NCBI GenBank assembly: GCA_016794345.1
Contig: JAEUKE010000248.1
Span: 1 to 64,000, forward strand
DNA from: Myxococcales bacterium
GTDB taxonomy: Bacteria; Myxococcota_A; Polyangia; Polyangiales; Polyangiaceae
Reading direction: 5' to 3'
Length of the DNA: 64,000 nucleotides
Below, in pieces: positions 8,714-17,787 of the stretch. Both the position numbers and the translations under genes were made by a program. Position 1 is the first letter of the stretch, and the number at the start of each line of letters is the position of its first letter. A model generated the notes under the pieces. It made no database searches. It was not told where the DNA came from and saw only the letters and a list, made by a program, of their open reading frames with translations.

Positions 8714-10168
8714 GTGGCGCGGCGATGGATAAGGTCGCTTGCCTCGAGGGGAGATGACGGGGTTGGGCTACAGCGAGATCGAGCGACCGCCTTCGTGGCG
8801 CCGAATGGGGCCGTCTTGAGGCCGCATCTCGTGGTGCAGCTGGCGCCAGGTGCGGGGCCGTCTTCCCTTCCTCATTGGCGTGAGCTGATCGGCACCGTCG
8901 CCCGTCGCCCGAGCTCCCTCACTCCTGCAATCGACGAAGCGTTTCGACGCAGGGGGCTTCGTGTCTGGGCTACGCGGGAGCACGTGCCTGCCTCGGCCGG
9001 CGGGTGGACCGGGGAGGAGATAGCGAGCGGCCTCGACCGTCTTTATCGCGTCATTCTCGCGAAAGGAACGCGCTGGCCACCGGGTCTCATCGAGGAGATT
9101 CGGTTTCTGCCATTCGTCGAGGATGTTCGAGGCGTGAAGATTGCAGGTGCCAACCTGCCGGACGTCGGAGCGCGAGCATTGGAGGCGGCGACCGGGTCAT
9201 GGTCGCGTCAGGCAATCGGCCTGCCGGTCGCGCACGCGCTGACGCGCGGAAGCCCCGAGGTTACGGTGGCCGTCCTCGACACGGGGGTATGCGCCACCCA
9301 CCCGGAGCTGGAGCACGCGCTCCTTCGCGGGTTCGATTTCGTCGACATCATCGAGGGTGCGAAGGGGTTCATCGGGGATCATCTCGGTGCGGATCCCGCG
9401 CCCGACGACGAGCAGGGGCACGGTACCCACGTGGCCGGAATCATCGCCGCCAGGGGCGTTCGGGCCCCGGTCGGGGTCGCGCCGCGGTGCAAGGTCCTCC
9501 CTGTTCGCGTGCTGGGGACCTTCGTCGGGCCGGACGGCAGGCCCGTGGGTGCTGGTGTCCGTGACAACATCGACCAGGGCCTGAAATGGGCCATCGACCA
9601 GGGCGCGCACGTCATCAACATGAGCCTCGGTCTCCTGGCCGACGGTCCGGGTGACCAGCCGCACGCAGCCATGATGGATTATGCGCGCAGGCGTGGTGTG
9701 ACGGTTGTGGCAGCGGTCGGAAATGACGGGACGACGAAACAATATTTCCCCAGCGCCCTGCCCCACGTCGTGGCCGTTGGTGCGTTCGACCGGTCTGGCG
9801 CGGTCGCGCGTTTTTCGACGCGCGGGCTCCAGGTCGACGTCTTGGGCCCGGGGGAGGAGATCTACAGCTCTTACGCGGACGACGGTTACGCATTCGCGAG
9901 CGGCACGTCCCAGGCGGCCCCATTCGTCGCCGGCGTCGCGGCTCTCTTGAAGTCGTACGCGCTCTCGATCGGCGAGTCGCTGCGCGATCCGGCGATCAAA
10001 CACGTCCTGAAGCGCACGGCGGATCGACCGGGGCCGGCGCAGAAGACGCGCGACGCAGGCTACGGTCGGCTGAATGCGGCCGACGCGCTCAGGTTCTTGC
10101 AGCTCCAGAGACGGGAATCCAAACCACGTGGCGTCAGACGCCCACCGCTGATCGAGGCACGCCCATGA
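8714..10168 (+). CDS. Subtilisin-like serine protease (S8 family), no signal peptide
   Basis: 484 residues from GTG 8714 (start uncertain: no clear ribosome-binding site; an in-frame GTG at 8792 is an alternative). Residues ~25-165 form a pro-domain-like N-terminal region; the S8 catalytic domain spans ~180-460 with VAVLDTGV (Asp189), GHGTHVAG (His236), oxyanion Asn337 in AVGND, and SGTSQAAPFVAG (Ser399). The catalytic triad is complete, so it should be active. No secretion signal is visible, so it may act in the cytoplasm or be exported by a non-Sec route. Its stop overlaps the next start (ATGA 10165-10168): it heads a run of tightly linked genes to 18462. Confidence 0.9.
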   Translation: MARRWIRSLASRGDDGVGLQRDRATAFVAPNGAVLRPHLVVQLAPGAGPSSLPHWRELIGTVARRPSSLTPAIDEAFRRRGLRVWATREHVPASAGGWTGEEIASGLDRLYRVILAKGTRWPPGLIEEIRFLPFVEDVRGVKIAGANLPDVGARALEAATGSWSRQAIGLPVAHALTRGSPEVTVAVLDTGVCATHPELEHALLRGFDFVDIIEGAKGFIGDHLGADPAPDDEQGHGTHVAGIIAARGVRAPVGVAPRCKVLPVRVLGTFVGPDGRPVGAGVRDNIDQGLKWAIDQGAHVINMSLGLLADGPGDQPHAAMMDYARRRGVTVVAAVGNDGTTKQYFPSALPHVVAVGAFDRSGAVARFSTRGLQVDVLGPGEEIYSSYADDGYAFASGTSQAAPFVAGVAALLKSYALSIGESLRDPAIKHVLKRTADRPGPAQKTRDAGYGRLNAADALRFLQLQRRESKPRGVRRPPLIEARP

Positions 10169-11082
10169 CGATGAAGGATGAAGACGAGCTGAAACGGAAG
10201 GCCATTGCGCTGCTCAGCCACATGGCGCAGGGCCAAGGTGCCGACGGCAAAGCGCCGTGGCTCGTCGAGACGCTGCAGAAGATCGCGGATGGTATCGGCA
10301 GGCTCGAGGCCACGAACGCCCAGCTCGCCGTGCTCACCGCCGAGCACAAGAAGGTGGCGGAGAGCGTCGCCAAGCTCGGTGACACGAACCACCAGCTCTC
10401 GGCTCTCGCCGCCGATCACAAGCGGCTCGTCGATGCGGTCGGCGCCCTCGGCGCGGCCATTCCGAAGTCTCCGGCGGACTACAAGCCGCCGACCTACAAG
10501 CGGCCGCTCCGCAAGGGGGAGACGATCGATTCGCTCGACCTGCGCAACGTGCGGGAGCGCTCCGTCGTCGTCGCCCGAAAGCAGTTCACCAGGAGCAACC
10601 TGGAGGCATTGCTCGGGCCCAACGGGAAGCTCTCTCGAGCGGTGTTCAAGACTCTGCCGGCCTGGCCCGATCGCAGAGGTCAGCCCGCCAAGGCGGAGGA
10701 GCTGACGGACCTGGAAGTGGCCACGTTGGCGAAGGGCCTTCGCGCGGAGGTGTCGACCGTGCCCGGTGGAGCCGAGTCGCGCGACGCCGTGATCGCTGCC
10801 TTCCTGGACCGAGCAGGGCTCGACCAGACGACGCGCCTGCTGCTCACGTCCCCGGGCGTCCTCGACGGGGAGTTCCTCCTCGTCGCGCAGGCGGGCAAGC
10901 CGCAGATCTGGGAGACATTGACCGTGGTCGAAGCCATCTTCCGGCAGCTCAAGACGACCGCGACGGGGTACTTCACGAAGCTGGTGGAGGTCCACGGCTC
11001 GGAGCGCGGCTGGGACCCGAACGCCAAGCAGACCTTGGTCGACACGCTCGTCACCCGGTACGCGCCGGAAACCCGCGTCTGA
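10165..11082 (+). CDS. Unknown coiled-coil protein of the protease operon
   Basis: 305 residues, translationally coupled to the S8 protease by ATGA overlap. Residues ~30-95 contain a coiled-coil with a loose repeat (NAQLAVLTAEHKKVAESVAK then NHQLSALAADHKRLVDAV), i.e. two related ~28-residue helical units ending in EHKK/DHKR. A Pro/Lys-rich hinge (KPPTYKRPLRKGE) follows, then a mixed helical C-terminal domain. No membrane segment or signal peptide. No family recognised. Confidence 0.7.
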   Translation: MTMKDEDELKRKAIALLSHMAQGQGADGKAPWLVETLQKIADGIGRLEATNAQLAVLTAEHKKVAESVAKLGDTNHQLSALAADHKRLVDAVGALGAAIPKSPADYKPPTYKRPLRKGETIDSLDLRNVRERSVVVARKQFTRSNLEALLGPNGKLSRAVFKTLPAWPDRRGQPAKAEELTDLEVATLAKGLRAEVSTVPGGAESRDAVIAAFLDRAGLDQTTRLLLTSPGVLDGEFLLVAQAGKPQIWETLTVVEAIFRQLKTTATGYFTKLVEVHGSERGWDPNAKQTLVDTLVTRYAPETRV

Positions 11083-11094
11083 AGGAGCTCACCA

Positions 11095-12339
11095 ATGGCT
11101 GAATCATTGAACTACACGAACGGGGTCGCAGCGGAGCTCGACGCCCTCGCGGCTTCCACGCTCGAGCTCGGGCAGCAGAAGAAGCTCGTCGACGCCTACC
11201 TCGAGCGGAACGAGCTCAAGAACGACGACCTCGGCAACGGGGACGTGGTCGAGCGCGCCAGAATCAAGGCGCAGATGGCGCAGTTCATCAAGGACCTGCC
11301 GCTCGGCACCTTGACGGAGGCGCAGGCGAAGTCGGGCGACTTCGACGAGTACTTCGCTCTTGCCTACGCGGACGCCCAGCGCCGCAGCCGCGGGGAAGAC
11401 CCGATCGACACCATCCGCAACGGTGGCCAGGCGAGCTGGAACTTCGAGGTCGACCAGTTCGATACGATCGAAGCGCAGGGCATCCTGCCCGAGAGCATTC
11501 GCGCAGCGGGCGCGCTCGACTATGTCTGGGTGCTCGGCGAGAAGATGGGCGTCTTCCGCCTGGTGGACGCGCTCGTCCTGCGGTGGGCGGCGGGGGAGAT
11601 CGACGTCGGCGAGCCGGACGCCACAAAGCCGAGTCTGCGTCAGAGCAACGAGATCGTCGACCGGATGTACCGGTACTTCAAGCTCCGCGACGAGCGTCTC
11701 TCCGCCGACGAACGAGGAATGGTGTTCCGGCGCGTATTGGCGAAGGGCAACAGCAAGCTCCTGTCGCGCATGGTGCCGAACGAGCACTTCCCGCGCCTGT
11801 GGGGTACGCTCATGAACGAGTTCGTCGCGTACATCCGTAAGCTGGAGGACTCGTACGGCGACGAGGGCCTCGTCTCGACGACGCCCATCTACGAGGCGAC
11901 CCAGCAGCTCCAGGTGAACCTGAGCGAGCACATGACCGGCATGGCGCTCATGCAGACCCGGGAAATGTACTTCCACCTGAAGGAGGCCATGGCCATCCTC
12001 GCCCATCCTGCGATCGTCGGCTCCGTCGTCGGCGGACGTCGTCAGAGCGTCTGGGCCGTATTGGAGACGCTGGCGCGCGAAGAGCTCGGGACGACGCTCA
12101 ACGTCGCCGCGCTGCGGAACGAGGCCGTCTACGGCAACACCGTCTTCCGCTGGGTGGCCGGGTTCGACAAGTCGACCGTCTCCACGCAGGCATTCCGTGA
12201 GGCGCGCGCGGCGGCGGAGGGATACATCCTCGCGCAAGCCGCCCTCGGGCCGGAGACGGCGGAGGACGGGGACGGAGAGGAGCCCTCCGAAGACGAGGAG
12301 GAGCCGGGCGACGACACCCAGGACTTCGGAGACTTCTGA
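11095..12339 (+). CDS. Unknown helical protein with acidic tail
   Basis: 414 residues with an AAGGAG ribosome-binding site at 11083-11088, six bases before the ATG and right after the previous stop. The protein is predicted almost wholly alpha-helical and hydrophilic, ending in a highly acidic, disordered tail (~385-414, EDGDGEEPSEDEEEPGDD). There is no signal peptide, TM segment or catalytic motif I recognise. The stop overlaps the next start (TGATG at 12337-12341). It could be a structural, scaffold or chaperone-like component of the operon's system. Confidence 0.7.
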   Translation: MAESLNYTNGVAAELDALAASTLELGQQKKLVDAYLERNELKNDDLGNGDVVERARIKAQMAQFIKDLPLGTLTEAQAKSGDFDEYFALAYADAQRRSRGEDPIDTIRNGGQASWNFEVDQFDTIEAQGILPESIRAAGALDYVWVLGEKMGVFRLVDALVLRWAAGEIDVGEPDATKPSLRQSNEIVDRMYRYFKLRDERLSADERGMVFRRVLAKGNSKLLSRMVPNEHFPRLWGTLMNEFVAYIRKLEDSYGDEGLVSTTPIYEATQQLQVNLSEHMTGMALMQTREMYFHLKEAMAILAHPAIVGSVVGGRRQSVWAVLETLAREELGTTLNVAALRNEAVYGNTVFRWVAGFDKSTVSTQAFREARAAAEGYILAQAALGPETAEDGDGEEPSEDEEEPGDDTQDFGDF

Positions 12340-13409
12340 TGGCCTACTCACCGGATGTGATGGCGAAGGCCCGCGCGCGGACCCGCGAGGTCCTCGCGCA
12401 GTCGACGACGTTCTCGCAGCTGCCCTCGCACGAGCAGGTGAAGCTCTACGGGGAGCTGCTCGACGCCAACGCGAAGCAGCTCTCCTCGGGGGGAAGCTTC
12501 GCGCTCGCGCAGGCGAAGAAGGGCGAGCCCCAGAAGGGGAGCGACCTCATCGACGACAGCCGACACCGGAACACGAACATCGAGAAGGCCGCCGGGATGG
12601 CGGGCGATTTCGTCGAGTCGGTCAATTTCCCGCAGTTCGTCCGGGACCTGCTGAAGGCCGTATTCGACGCGAACCTCTCCGTCACCATCCAGCAGATGGA
12701 GGCGTACCAGAAGCTCCTGAAGTCGGCGACCGCGTCGCTCTCCAAGTTCGTGACGGCGATCGACGACACCGCCGCCTTCGGCTACCTGGCCGAGAACAAC
12801 GACGAGTTCTCGTTCGACTTCGCCGACGAGGACAAGAACGAAGACGGCACCCTCAAAGACGGCGCCAAGGCTCAGCTGATGGACAAGTCGGGCAACAAGC
12901 TCGACCTGGGTGACAACGAGGTCAAGGCGAAGATCATGGACGCCAAGATCGCGATGGCCCGCGAGCAGAGAGCCCTTCTCCGCGAGACGATCCTCATGGG
13001 TGTCTCCAGGTTGGTCGTCGAGCGTGGCACCATCAAGGCCGGCGTTACGTTCGACATCAAAGCGAGCGAGAAGATCGACCGAGCCGACAAGGCAGCCGTC
13101 AAGAAGGAGAACGCCACCAGCGCGACAGCGACAGCGACCGGTCCGTTCGGTAACTTCTTCGGCGGCGTGTCGGGCGGAACGACGCACACGTCGAGGAGCT
13201 CGCAGATCAGCATCTCGACGACCAAGAGCACGGCCAGCACCGATCTGAGCGCGAAGCTGCAGGGGTCGGTCGAGATCGTGTTCAAGTCAGACTACTTCAA
13301 GCTCGACAACTTCGCGACCATGTACGGCGGATTGAACGAGGGGGGCGCGGCGCCCGGCAAGCCCGCGCAAGGTGGACCAGCCGCTCCGCCGGCGCTGCCG
13401 TCGAAGTGA
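12339..13409 (+). CDS. DUF2589-like protein of unknown function
   Basis: 356 residues. Residues ~1-215 are helical (MEAYQKLLKSATASLSKFVTAI). Residues ~225-325 are a beta-rich stretch of alternating Ser/Thr/Ala and charged residues (VTFDIKASEKIDRADKAAV, then THTSRSSQISISTTKSTAST, ending in KLQGSVEIVFKSDYF). This helical part followed by long amphipathic strands resembles DUF2589 proteins from memory; the match is by architecture and is not certain. The C-terminus is Gly/Pro/Ala-rich. One-base overlap with the preceding gene; the next begins four bases after this stop. Confidence 0.55.
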   Translation: MAYSPDVMAKARARTREVLAQSTTFSQLPSHEQVKLYGELLDANAKQLSSGGSFALAQAKKGEPQKGSDLIDDSRHRNTNIEKAAGMAGDFVESVNFPQFVRDLLKAVFDANLSVTIQQMEAYQKLLKSATASLSKFVTAIDDTAAFGYLAENNDEFSFDFADEDKNEDGTLKDGAKAQLMDKSGNKLDLGDNEVKAKIMDAKIAMAREQRALLRETILMGVSRLVVERGTIKAGVTFDIKASEKIDRADKAAVKKENATSATATATGPFGNFFGGVSGGTTHTSRSSQISISTTKSTASTDLSAKLQGSVEIVFKSDYFKLDNFATMYGGLNEGGAAPGKPAQGGPAAPPALPSK

Positions 13410-13412
13410 CCC

Positions 13413-15362
13413 GTGGCGCTCGCTCACCTCGAGTACGTCGGGCCCGAGCGCGGCAAGAGGGTGTTTCTCGCGGAGCTTGGGTCGACCAATCGGTATTGGC
13501 AATGGGCCGTGGGCGATGACGACGTCCAGCGGACGGAGATTGGGATCAACGTGCTCGCGAAGCCTCGCCATGTGTCGCCGCTGCTCGGACCGCTCCCACC
13601 GGAGCGGCTGGGGCGAATCACCATCGGCATCCCGGAGTCGCTGTTCGACGAGGAGAACCAGAACGTGCAACTCAAGAGCTTTCGTGACGAGCGGCTGAAC
13701 GGGCCGGCGGTCTCGGACGTGGTCCGCGCGTGGGGAGGCCAGGGCCACGATGCGCTGCCCAGCGTCGCATTTGCGCTCGAGGCGGAGGCCGAGCGTCGGT
13801 GCGAATCCATGCGTTCGGTCCCGTATCGGTTTGGGCCTTCCGCCCCAGGGCGCAGTCAGGCGATGTTTCTCGACGCCATTCTGAAGGCGATCCCCGCGGC
13901 GCTTCCTGCTCTCGGGTCGCTCTTTGGCGGCGGCGCAGCGGGGAACAAGCCGGGCGGGGGCTCCCCTCTCGAGGCGCTCCTCGGAGCCATCGGCAACAAG
14001 GACATCCAGGAGCTGATCAAGACCCTGCTGGCGCAGGTCGGCACGGCGAAGGCACAGGGGCTCGGCGCGTCGAACGCCCAGGCGCTGGAGGTGGCGGAGC
14101 CGTACGCGCCTGCTCGCGCGATGATTGCTCCCGCGTTGCTCGCAGCGCTGCCGGCCCTGACGCCGCTGCTCGAAAAGGCCCTCAACCCGGAGACCGTCAA
14201 GGCGATCCTCGGCGCAGCGGATCCGTCGAAGGTCATCGGCGCAGTCTCCGGCGCCCTGAAAGACCTGGCCGGTGTCGGTATCGAGAACCAGAAGGTGATC
14301 CTCGACCACCTGAAGGCCGTGCACCCCAGCCTCGACGACAAGGACCTCATGGGGTTGCTCGCGTCGATGTCCGCGCCGGGCGCGACCGTCGTGACGGAGG
14401 GCCCGCAGTCCTTCCGGCGAGCCTCGAAGGTGAAGCTGACCTTCCTCGGCATGCGGCCCCATTCGATCGACGGCCGTGACCAGGTGCTCTTCTTGCTCGG
14501 CCGCTCGCTCCGCTTCCCGGTGGACGTCCAGACGCCCCGCCCGCTCGGCAAGGCGCTGGTCGAGGTCACGCTGCGCCACCTCGAGTCTCATGCTCTCATC
14601 GGACGCAAGCGCGCGACCGTCGAGATCTCCGGGGCCGGACCCCTGGCCAAGGTGCCCATGTTCGACGCCGAGACGCTCTCGGGGGTCGAGCCGGGGACGG
14701 ATTGTCTGCTCACCGTGACCGTCAGCTGGACGAACAAGGCGGGCCAGCGGGTCGGGACGAGCGTGTCGCAATGGATCAAGCTCGTGCGGGAGACGGTGTT
14801 CGCGGGCGCAAAGCGAGCCGGCAACGCCACGCCGCTCGACGACGTCACGCGGTACCGCGAGTTCTGGCACAAGGTCTGGGAGGGCCCGTTCGACGACGCC
14901 CGCAGGCGCGTCGGCCTCCAGGTGAAGTACTGTTATGCCCTCCAGCCGGGCGCGCGCGAAAACGGTCGCATGGAGTCGAAGGTCCTGCTCGAGCCGCCGG
15001 CCAACGGTCGCGTGGAGGGCAAGGTCAAGGCGGGCCTGCTCCTCAGCGCGGTCGCGCTCAACTCGCTCTTGCCCAGGCTGTTCGAGAAGCCGGCCCTCTC
15101 CTCCGCCGACCTCGACGCCCTCGAGCGTCGAGACGCCGCGGACAGGTTGGGCACGTGCGCGCATGCTCGCGTCTTCCTCAGCGGGCGCCCACGCGGCGGC
15201 GCAGCGGTGTGGGTGTTTCCGGACGTGGCCCTACACGAGGTCTCGCTGCGCGCTGTGACCTCCGCGGACGAGAGCGGGCAGGTTCAGGGCCTCGCGGAAC
15301 GGTCGGTGCTCTTTCCGCTGCCTGTAGCGGCGCATTTCATCGGGACGAGGAGCGCACAATGA
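13413..15362 (+). CDS. Large unknown protein with hydrophobic helical centre
   Basis: 649 residues from GTG 13413, three bases after the preceding stop. Residues ~1-140 are beta-rich. Residues ~150-320 hold Ala/Leu/Gly-rich segments (FLDAILKAIPAALPALGSLF; PALLAALPALTPLLEKAL) that could be amphipathic or membrane-inserting. Residues ~330-470 and the C-terminus are again beta-rich with Ig-like alternation. There is no signal peptide. No family recognised. The stop overlaps the next start (ATGA at 15359-15362). As the largest unknown of the operon it is a candidate for the core structural or pore-like component; that is speculation. Confidence 0.6.
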   Translation: MALAHLEYVGPERGKRVFLAELGSTNRYWQWAVGDDDVQRTEIGINVLAKPRHVSPLLGPLPPERLGRITIGIPESLFDEENQNVQLKSFRDERLNGPAVSDVVRAWGGQGHDALPSVAFALEAEAERRCESMRSVPYRFGPSAPGRSQAMFLDAILKAIPAALPALGSLFGGGAAGNKPGGGSPLEALLGAIGNKDIQELIKTLLAQVGTAKAQGLGASNAQALEVAEPYAPARAMIAPALLAALPALTPLLEKALNPETVKAILGAADPSKVIGAVSGALKDLAGVGIENQKVILDHLKAVHPSLDDKDLMGLLASMSAPGATVVTEGPQSFRRASKVKLTFLGMRPHSIDGRDQVLFLLGRSLRFPVDVQTPRPLGKALVEVTLRHLESHALIGRKRATVEISGAGPLAKVPMFDAETLSGVEPGTDCLLTVTVSWTNKAGQRVGTSVSQWIKLVRETVFAGAKRAGNATPLDDVTRYREFWHKVWEGPFDDARRRVGLQVKYCYALQPGARENGRMESKVLLEPPANGRVEGKVKAGLLLSAVALNSLLPRLFEKPALSSADLDALERRDAADRLGTCAHARVFLSGRPRGGAAVWVFPDVALHEVSLRAVTSADESGQVQGLAERSVLFPLPVAAHFIGTRSAQ

Positions 15363-15547
15363 CGAGGAGCCTGCGGACGCGCATGCCCGGGGTCGCCTTC
15401 AGCCTGGAGGCCGCCGAGACCGGGCGCCCCGTCGCCATCGACGGCCTGGAGGTCGTGGTGCACGAGGTCGTCGCGCTGATGCCCACCGAGCTGAAGCCGC
15501 GAGAGGAGCCCACGGATGCATCCGCGAGACCCCGAGCACGAGGCTGA
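15359..15547 (+). CDS. Micro-protein (62 aa) of the protease operon
   Basis: A 62-residue frame whose ATG overlaps the previous stop (ATGA) and whose 3' end overlaps the next gene by 32 bases. The overlap at both ends and the operon position argue that it is translated. The sequence (MPGVAFSLEAAETGRPVAID) has a short beta-strand-rich core and a polar Arg/Pro tail. No family recognised. Confidence 0.5.
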   Translation: MTRSLRTRMPGVAFSLEAAETGRPVAIDGLEVVVHEVVALMPTELKPREEPTDASARPRARG

Positions 15548-15800
15548 GGATGCGCTGCCGTCGCTCGCGGCGATGATCGGCGCGTTGCTCGACCAGGAGG
15601 ACGACGCGGAGCCGGAGGTCGAGGGCGCGCCGCGCATCGAGTCGATGACGATCGAGCTCCCGGTCGAGCTCGCTCTCGAAGCGGGGGAATCCGACGCCTT
15701 GGCCACGCGCTGCAGCCCGCCGACGCAATACACGAAGACGTCCGTCATGCCGGTGTTCCACAAGCTGCGCGTGAGGGTGGTCCGTTCGAATGGCGGATAG
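15516..15800 (+). CDS. Small acidic protein (94 aa) of the protease operon
   Basis: 94 residues, overlapping the preceding micro-gene by 32 bases and the following gene by 11. The N-terminus is acidic and helical (LPSLAAMIGALLDQEDDAEPE); the C-terminus has two strand-like segments (IESMTIELPVELAL; VFHKLRVRVVRS). Its internal arrangement suggests an adaptor-like small domain. Function unknown. Confidence 0.55.
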   Translation: MHPRDPEHEAEDALPSLAAMIGALLDQEDDAEPEVEGAPRIESMTIELPVELALEAGESDALATRCSPPTQYTKTSVMPVFHKLRVRVVRSNGG

Positions 15801-16533
15801 GGATCCGGCCTTTCATCTCGAGGCGTTCATCGACTCGCTCATCGTCGAGCTCGACAACGTCCAGAACCGCCTCGCGGTGAAGGGTCTGTCCCGTCCGCTC
15901 ACGTACACGGTCGAAGACATGAGCATGGACCTGCAAGTGTTCCCGGACTTCGACGGGCGCCGCGTGAGGTTTCGCACGGCGAAGCCGGGGGAGACCGGGT
16001 TCTCGAAGATCTCCCTGCAGCTCGGCTCGATCACCGACCGGCAGATCCGCGAGACGACGCGCGGACCCGTCACGGCGGATGACGTCCCGCTCGAGGCGAT
16101 CGAAGGAATGGACGACGAAACGAAGTCGGACCTGCGCGCGATCGGCGTGACCTCGGTGAAGGATCTCGAGACCGTCCAGCGAAAGAACGTCGACCTGAAG
16201 AGCGTGTCGCGGAAGGGGACGGACTACGCCACCCTCGCGAACCTCATCAACAAGGCGAGGCGCCGCACCGCCCCTCCACAGATCACGAAGGCACAGACCT
16301 CCACCGTGGGGGGCCGTCCGGCGCTCGCGTTCGAAGGTCGGAACCTGGTCGTCCGCGACGAGCCGCCCTTCCCACTGGTGCGGGTGGACGGTCGACCGGC
16401 CGCGGTGCACGAGGCCAGCGCGGAGCGGCTCGTGGTCGTCCCGCAGGCCGCGCTGGCTCCCCGCTCTCGCTTCCAGATCGCGCTCGATCCGTTCGCCGTC
16501 CTCAACTTCGAGATGAACAGCCGTGGGGTGTGA
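15790..16533 (+). CDS. Protein with trypsin-co-occurring-like, HhH and IPT-like domains
   Basis: 247 residues. Residues ~8-90 (AFIDSLIVELDNVQNRL, then TYTVEDMSMDLQVFPDF and KISLQLGS) match by pattern the 'trypsin-co-occurring domain 2' found beside protease-type effectors. Residues ~103-130 form a helix-hairpin-helix (IEGMDDETKSDLRAIGVTSV). Residues ~165-247 look like an IPT/TIG immunoglobulin-like fold (ALAFEGRNLVVRDEPPFPLV, LVVVPQ). The first assignment comes from memory of the family pattern and should be tested. The gene overlaps both neighbours, so it is coupled within the operon. Confidence 0.55.
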   Translation: MADRDPAFHLEAFIDSLIVELDNVQNRLAVKGLSRPLTYTVEDMSMDLQVFPDFDGRRVRFRTAKPGETGFSKISLQLGSITDRQIRETTRGPVTADDVPLEAIEGMDDETKSDLRAIGVTSVKDLETVQRKNVDLKSVSRKGTDYATLANLINKARRRTAPPQITKAQTSTVGGRPALAFEGRNLVVRDEPPFPLVRVDGRPAAVHEASAERLVVVPQAALAPRSRFQIALDPFAVLNFEMNSRGV

Positions 16534-17768
16534 ACATGGGTAACCGCATTCGTAACATCGAGCAGGGGGTTGGGGCACCGGTCGTACGCAAACGGCCCGG
16601 GGAGCCGAAGGCGAAAGCACGGTCCTTGTCGCGCGTGCAGGCGCAAGCGCGACCGCAGGTGTTCTCCGCCGCGTTCGACACCGGCGCGCCGATCTCGCTC
16701 TCTTACGACGGTCACGATACGTCGCGCGCCGCGAGCTTCGAGTCGCCGTCGCAGAGCTTCGGACGCCGCCCGAGCGATGACTGGCGGACCTGGGGCGTGC
16801 GCTCCGAGCGCGGCTACGCCGAGCCGCTCGAGGACTACGACGCGCCCGACCCAAGCAGCGGCGACGCCGAGCCGGTGCTCCGTTCCTCGGATGATCCGAT
16901 CGGAGGCGACGGGGGCGCGATCGCGGTGCAATCGAGTCATCACGTCGACGACGAGGACGACGGCAAGGCGTTCTCGGAGGAGATCAATCGGCTGCTCGCG
17001 CAAGTGAAGGGCGGCGCGGAGCCGAGCCGCGAGGAGGCGGGGCCAGCCGCGAAGGCCTCCGCGCTCCCCAAGGATCATCCGCACTCGGTCTTCGACCGGA
17101 TGGACATGTCGTTCGCGAACAGCTTCGACGGGGGCGTCGTGGATCTCGACGCGGTCGAGCGTGCGGCAGCGCCGCGGTCAGCGCCGCCGCCGCAGCCGCG
17201 CTCGTTCGGCAGGCGTCCGGCGCTCGACGAGGTCGACGTCATCGAAGATCTGGCGTTCATCCGCGCGGCGGGGCTCTCCGGTCCGAGCGCGACGAAGCAC
17301 TACGACCTCGCCCCCGACGCGGTGCTCACGCCGGCGATCGAGGCGCGCCTGGCGCCGATCGCCGACGCATACCACGCCGACACGGGGCGCAACGTCTACG
17401 TCACGAGTGGTCGCCGCACGCCGGAGGCGCAGGCCCGGGCCATGTACGACAAGCTCGAGGCCGGAGACGACCTGTCGATCTACAAGAACAAGGAGGCGAT
17501 CGCCGACATCAAGCGCGCCTATGAGAGCGCGAAGAAGGCCGGCAAGACGCCCGATGAGGTGTGCGCCGCGATGGCGGCGGTCATCGAGGCTCAGGTTACC
17601 GCGTGCGTCTACATCTCGCGGCATCTGTTCGCCGGCGCGGTGGACGTGCGGAGCCGCGACATGTCCGACGAAGAGAAGGCCGCGTTCCGACGCGCGGTCG
17701 CTGGGCAGAAAGACGTGACCGTCATTCTCGAGTCGACGCCGCCGCACTTCCACCTCGAGTTCAAGTGA
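16530..17768 (+). CDS. M15-like zinc D,D-/L,D-peptidase with long disordered N-terminus
   Basis: 412 residues from GTG 16530, which overlaps the preceding stop; ATG 16536 with GGGG upstream is an equally good start. Residues ~1-235 are polar and disordered, with the motif SFGRRP twice (~76 and ~225). Residues ~260-412 form an M15-type metallopeptidase: TSGRRTPEAQARAMY, then SRHLFAGAVDVR (zinc ligands His365 and Asp372) and PPHFHLEF (His406/His408). These are the HxxxxxxD and HxH signatures of VanX/VanY-like peptidoglycan peptidases. No signal peptide is present, so delivery by another component is implied if it acts on cell walls. Confidence 0.75.
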   Translation: MNMGNRIRNIEQGVGAPVVRKRPGEPKAKARSLSRVQAQARPQVFSAAFDTGAPISLSYDGHDTSRAASFESPSQSFGRRPSDDWRTWGVRSERGYAEPLEDYDAPDPSSGDAEPVLRSSDDPIGGDGGAIAVQSSHHVDDEDDGKAFSEEINRLLAQVKGGAEPSREEAGPAAKASALPKDHPHSVFDRMDMSFANSFDGGVVDLDAVERAAAPRSAPPPQPRSFGRRPALDEVDVIEDLAFIRAAGLSGPSATKHYDLAPDAVLTPAIEARLAPIADAYHADTGRNVYVTSGRRTPEAQARAMYDKLEAGDDLSIYKNKEAIADIKRAYESAKKAGKTPDEVCAAMAAVIEAQVTACVYISRHLFAGAVDVRSRDMSDEEKAAFRRAVAGQKDVTVILESTPPHFHLEFK

Positions 17769-17787
17769 ACCGCACCACCCGGAGCCA

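Noticed and set aside
8714..10168. Cyanobactin/lanthipeptide leader protease
   Set aside because: No precursor peptide, cyclodehydratase or lanthionine synthetase gene is adjacent; the overlapping partners are large unknown proteins.
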